Assembly (NCBI GenBank): GCA_049608925.1
Contig: JBMYXZ010000072.1
Location: 1 to 7,110 of the forward strand
Reading direction: 5' to 3'
From: JBMYXZ01 sp049608925
GTDB lineage: Bacteria > Pseudomonadota > Alphaproteobacteria > JAGOMX01
DNA length: 7,110 nucleotides
Of the stretch, positions 6,289 to 7,110 are shown in pieces. The first letter of the stretch is position 1. Every line of letters begins with the position of its first letter. A program made the translations under genes and the position numbers. The notes under the pieces are model-generated. The model was not told where the DNA came from and did not search any database. It saw nothing but the letters and a program-made list of their open reading frames with translations.

Positions 6289-6980
6289 TGAGTTTAAACC
6301 TTGCCATTCACCTTACTTCCATGCTTCTGGCATTGGCTTTTATTTTGCAGAGCCTCGAGCATCTTCATATCCGCAATGCTGAACGCACCCTTTTTCTTCC
6401 ACGTCTAATCTTAAGCTTTTTACTGCTATTGGGTTTTTGGCCAAAATGGGTTTGCCTGATGCTTCTTGTGAATGCAATGTTTATTTTAAAGCGATTTCAA
6501 GGGCCCTATAACGGCGGAAGTGACCGTATGGGGCTGCTTATTCTCTTCTGTCTTTGTTTGGTGCACTGGGTGCCCGCACCACAGTGGAAGGAATATATTT
6601 TTGGATACCTAGCGCTGCAGCTTGTTCTGTCATATTTTATTGCAGGGTGGGTGAAAGTTGTAAACCATGACTGGCGTACGGGGCAAGCTCTACAAGATGT
6701 TTTTCAGTTTTCGGCATATCCTGTAAGTGAATCCCTTCGCGGGTGGGCGCATCGACCGACGTTACTATTTGTGATGTCTTGGAGTGTCATCATATTCGAG
6801 ATTTCCTTCCCCTTTATGCTTTTAACGCCAATAACCCTGACGATTGGCTTGTCGATTGCCGCCCTTTTTCATCTCGCTAATGCCCATCTTTTTGGATTAA
6901 ATCGCTTTTTCTGGATTTGGATTTCTGCATACCCTGCCCTTTTATGGCTGCAATCTCGGGTTTTTCAGTATGTTTCTTGA
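6288..6980 (+). CDS. HTTM-type membrane protein, gamma-carboxylase-like
   Basis: 230-residue integral inner-membrane protein with about seven hydrophobic segments (roughly 5-22, 37-50, 53-68, 81-96, 103-120, 158-180, 183-220 as one or two). The stretch YFIAGWVKVVNHDW (116-129) closely resembles YFIAGVKKLDADW of human vitamin K-dependent gamma-carboxylase. Counting from the shared glycine, Lys123 falls on the residue I recall as the catalytic Lys218. W..G (129-132) and the HLANAHLFGLNRFFW segment (195-209) also fit the HTTM domain. A YNGGSD motif (74-79) replaces the histidine-containing loop I would expect in the true carboxylase. I chose ATG 6288 because AGAGG lies a few bases upstream and it forms TAATG with the preceding stop; a longer reading from 6186 overlaps the previous gene by over 100 bases. 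Bacterial HTTM functions are mostly unknown; carboxylation is not shown. Confidence 0.85.
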   Translation: MSLNLAIHLTSMLLALAFILQSLEHLHIRNAERTLFLPRLILSFLLLLGFWPKWVCLMLLVNAMFILKRFQGPYNGGSDRMGLLILFCLCLVHWVPAPQWKEYIFGYLALQLVLSYFIAGWVKVVNHDWRTGQALQDVFQFSAYPVSESLRGWAHRPTLLFVMSWSVIIFEISFPFMLLTPITLTIGLSIAALFHLANAHLFGLNRFFWIWISAYPALLWLQSRVFQYVS

Positions 6981-7072
6981 AGCTTTACCATAACTGTCCG
7001 GGATAGTTTAGAACGGCGGGAAATTTCAATCTATTCCAGAACTTTCTACACTCACCTACACACACTCCGACT

Positions 7073-7103
7073 TTCCGCGGCTTGACCGCGGAATCCATTT
7101 TTT
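7073..7103 (+). terminator. Hairpin and T-run after the DCC-HTTM trio
   Basis: TTCCGCGG (7073-7080), loop CTTGA, CCGCGGAA (7086-7093) gives a perfect 8-bp GC-rich stem, followed four bases later by TTTTTT (7098-7103). It lies 92 bases after the HTTM stop. This suits a rho-independent terminator, although the T-run is slightly displaced. The loop and the TCCA that follows also match a class of alphaproteobacterial intergenic palindromes, so it may be a dispersed repeat doubling as a terminator. No gene is visible in the rest of 6981-7110. Confidence 0.6.
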
Positions 7104-7110
7104 GCAATTT

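Noticed and set aside
7046..7069. Short CTACAC-type direct repeat before the hairpin
   Set aside because: Two partial copies of a simple CA-rich sequence; not more than chance.
1..7110. tRNA, rRNA, CRISPR, insertion sequence or attachment sites
   Set aside because: I looked on both strands and saw no cloverleaf, regularly spaced repeats, transposase motifs or paired terminal repeats.

Overview
This window looks like part of a chromosome of a free-living Gram-negative proteobacterium of moderate to low GC. An alphaproteobacterium is my best guess. That rests mainly on a hairpin at the right end (stem TTCCGCGG, loop CTTGA, followed by TCCA), which resembles the dispersed intergenic palindromes I recall from that class. 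The genes themselves are widespread and do not fix the taxon. Coding density is high: no gap between genes exceeds about 145 bases, and I see no RNA gene, transposon or CRISPR array.

Left half (1-4092, minus strand): a three-gene operon for an unusual nucleotide sugar. In transcription order it holds a WbpE-type PLP sugar aminotransferase (GTG start with a clear AGGAG), a WbpA-type UDP-N-acetylglucosamine 6-dehydrogenase, and an AsnB-type glutamine amidotransferase. The amidotransferase start overlaps the dehydrogenase stop and it runs off the left edge. Together these point to a UDP-activated 2,3-diamino uronic acid, possibly amidated to a uronamide, for a surface polysaccharide (O-antigen, capsule or exopolysaccharide). 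The 3-dehydrogenase (WbpB), N-acetyltransferase (WbpD), glycosyltransferases and export genes are not in the window.

Middle (4093-4237): a divergent intergenic region. It has a convincing sigma70-like promoter for the sugar operon and a much weaker candidate for the rightward genes.

Right half (4238-6980, plus strand): two small gene groups. The first pairs an exported protein built from two HIT-like repeats, only the second keeping a partial histidine motif, with a small cupin; the two overlap by 4 bases. The second group is a tightly packed trio: a DCC-family (DUF393) thiol-disulfide oxidoreductase, a small protein of unknown function with a PSWNFF...PSPRI motif, and an HTTM-type membrane protein. 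The HTTM protein carries a stretch resembling the catalytic region of vitamin K-dependent gamma-carboxylase. The trio ends before a strong hairpin plus T-run at 7073-7103, which probably acts as a terminator.

The most interesting parts are the tandem-HIT exported protein with its cupin partner, the DCC/orphan/HTTM trio as a possible redox-linked membrane system, and the predicted uronamide cassette.
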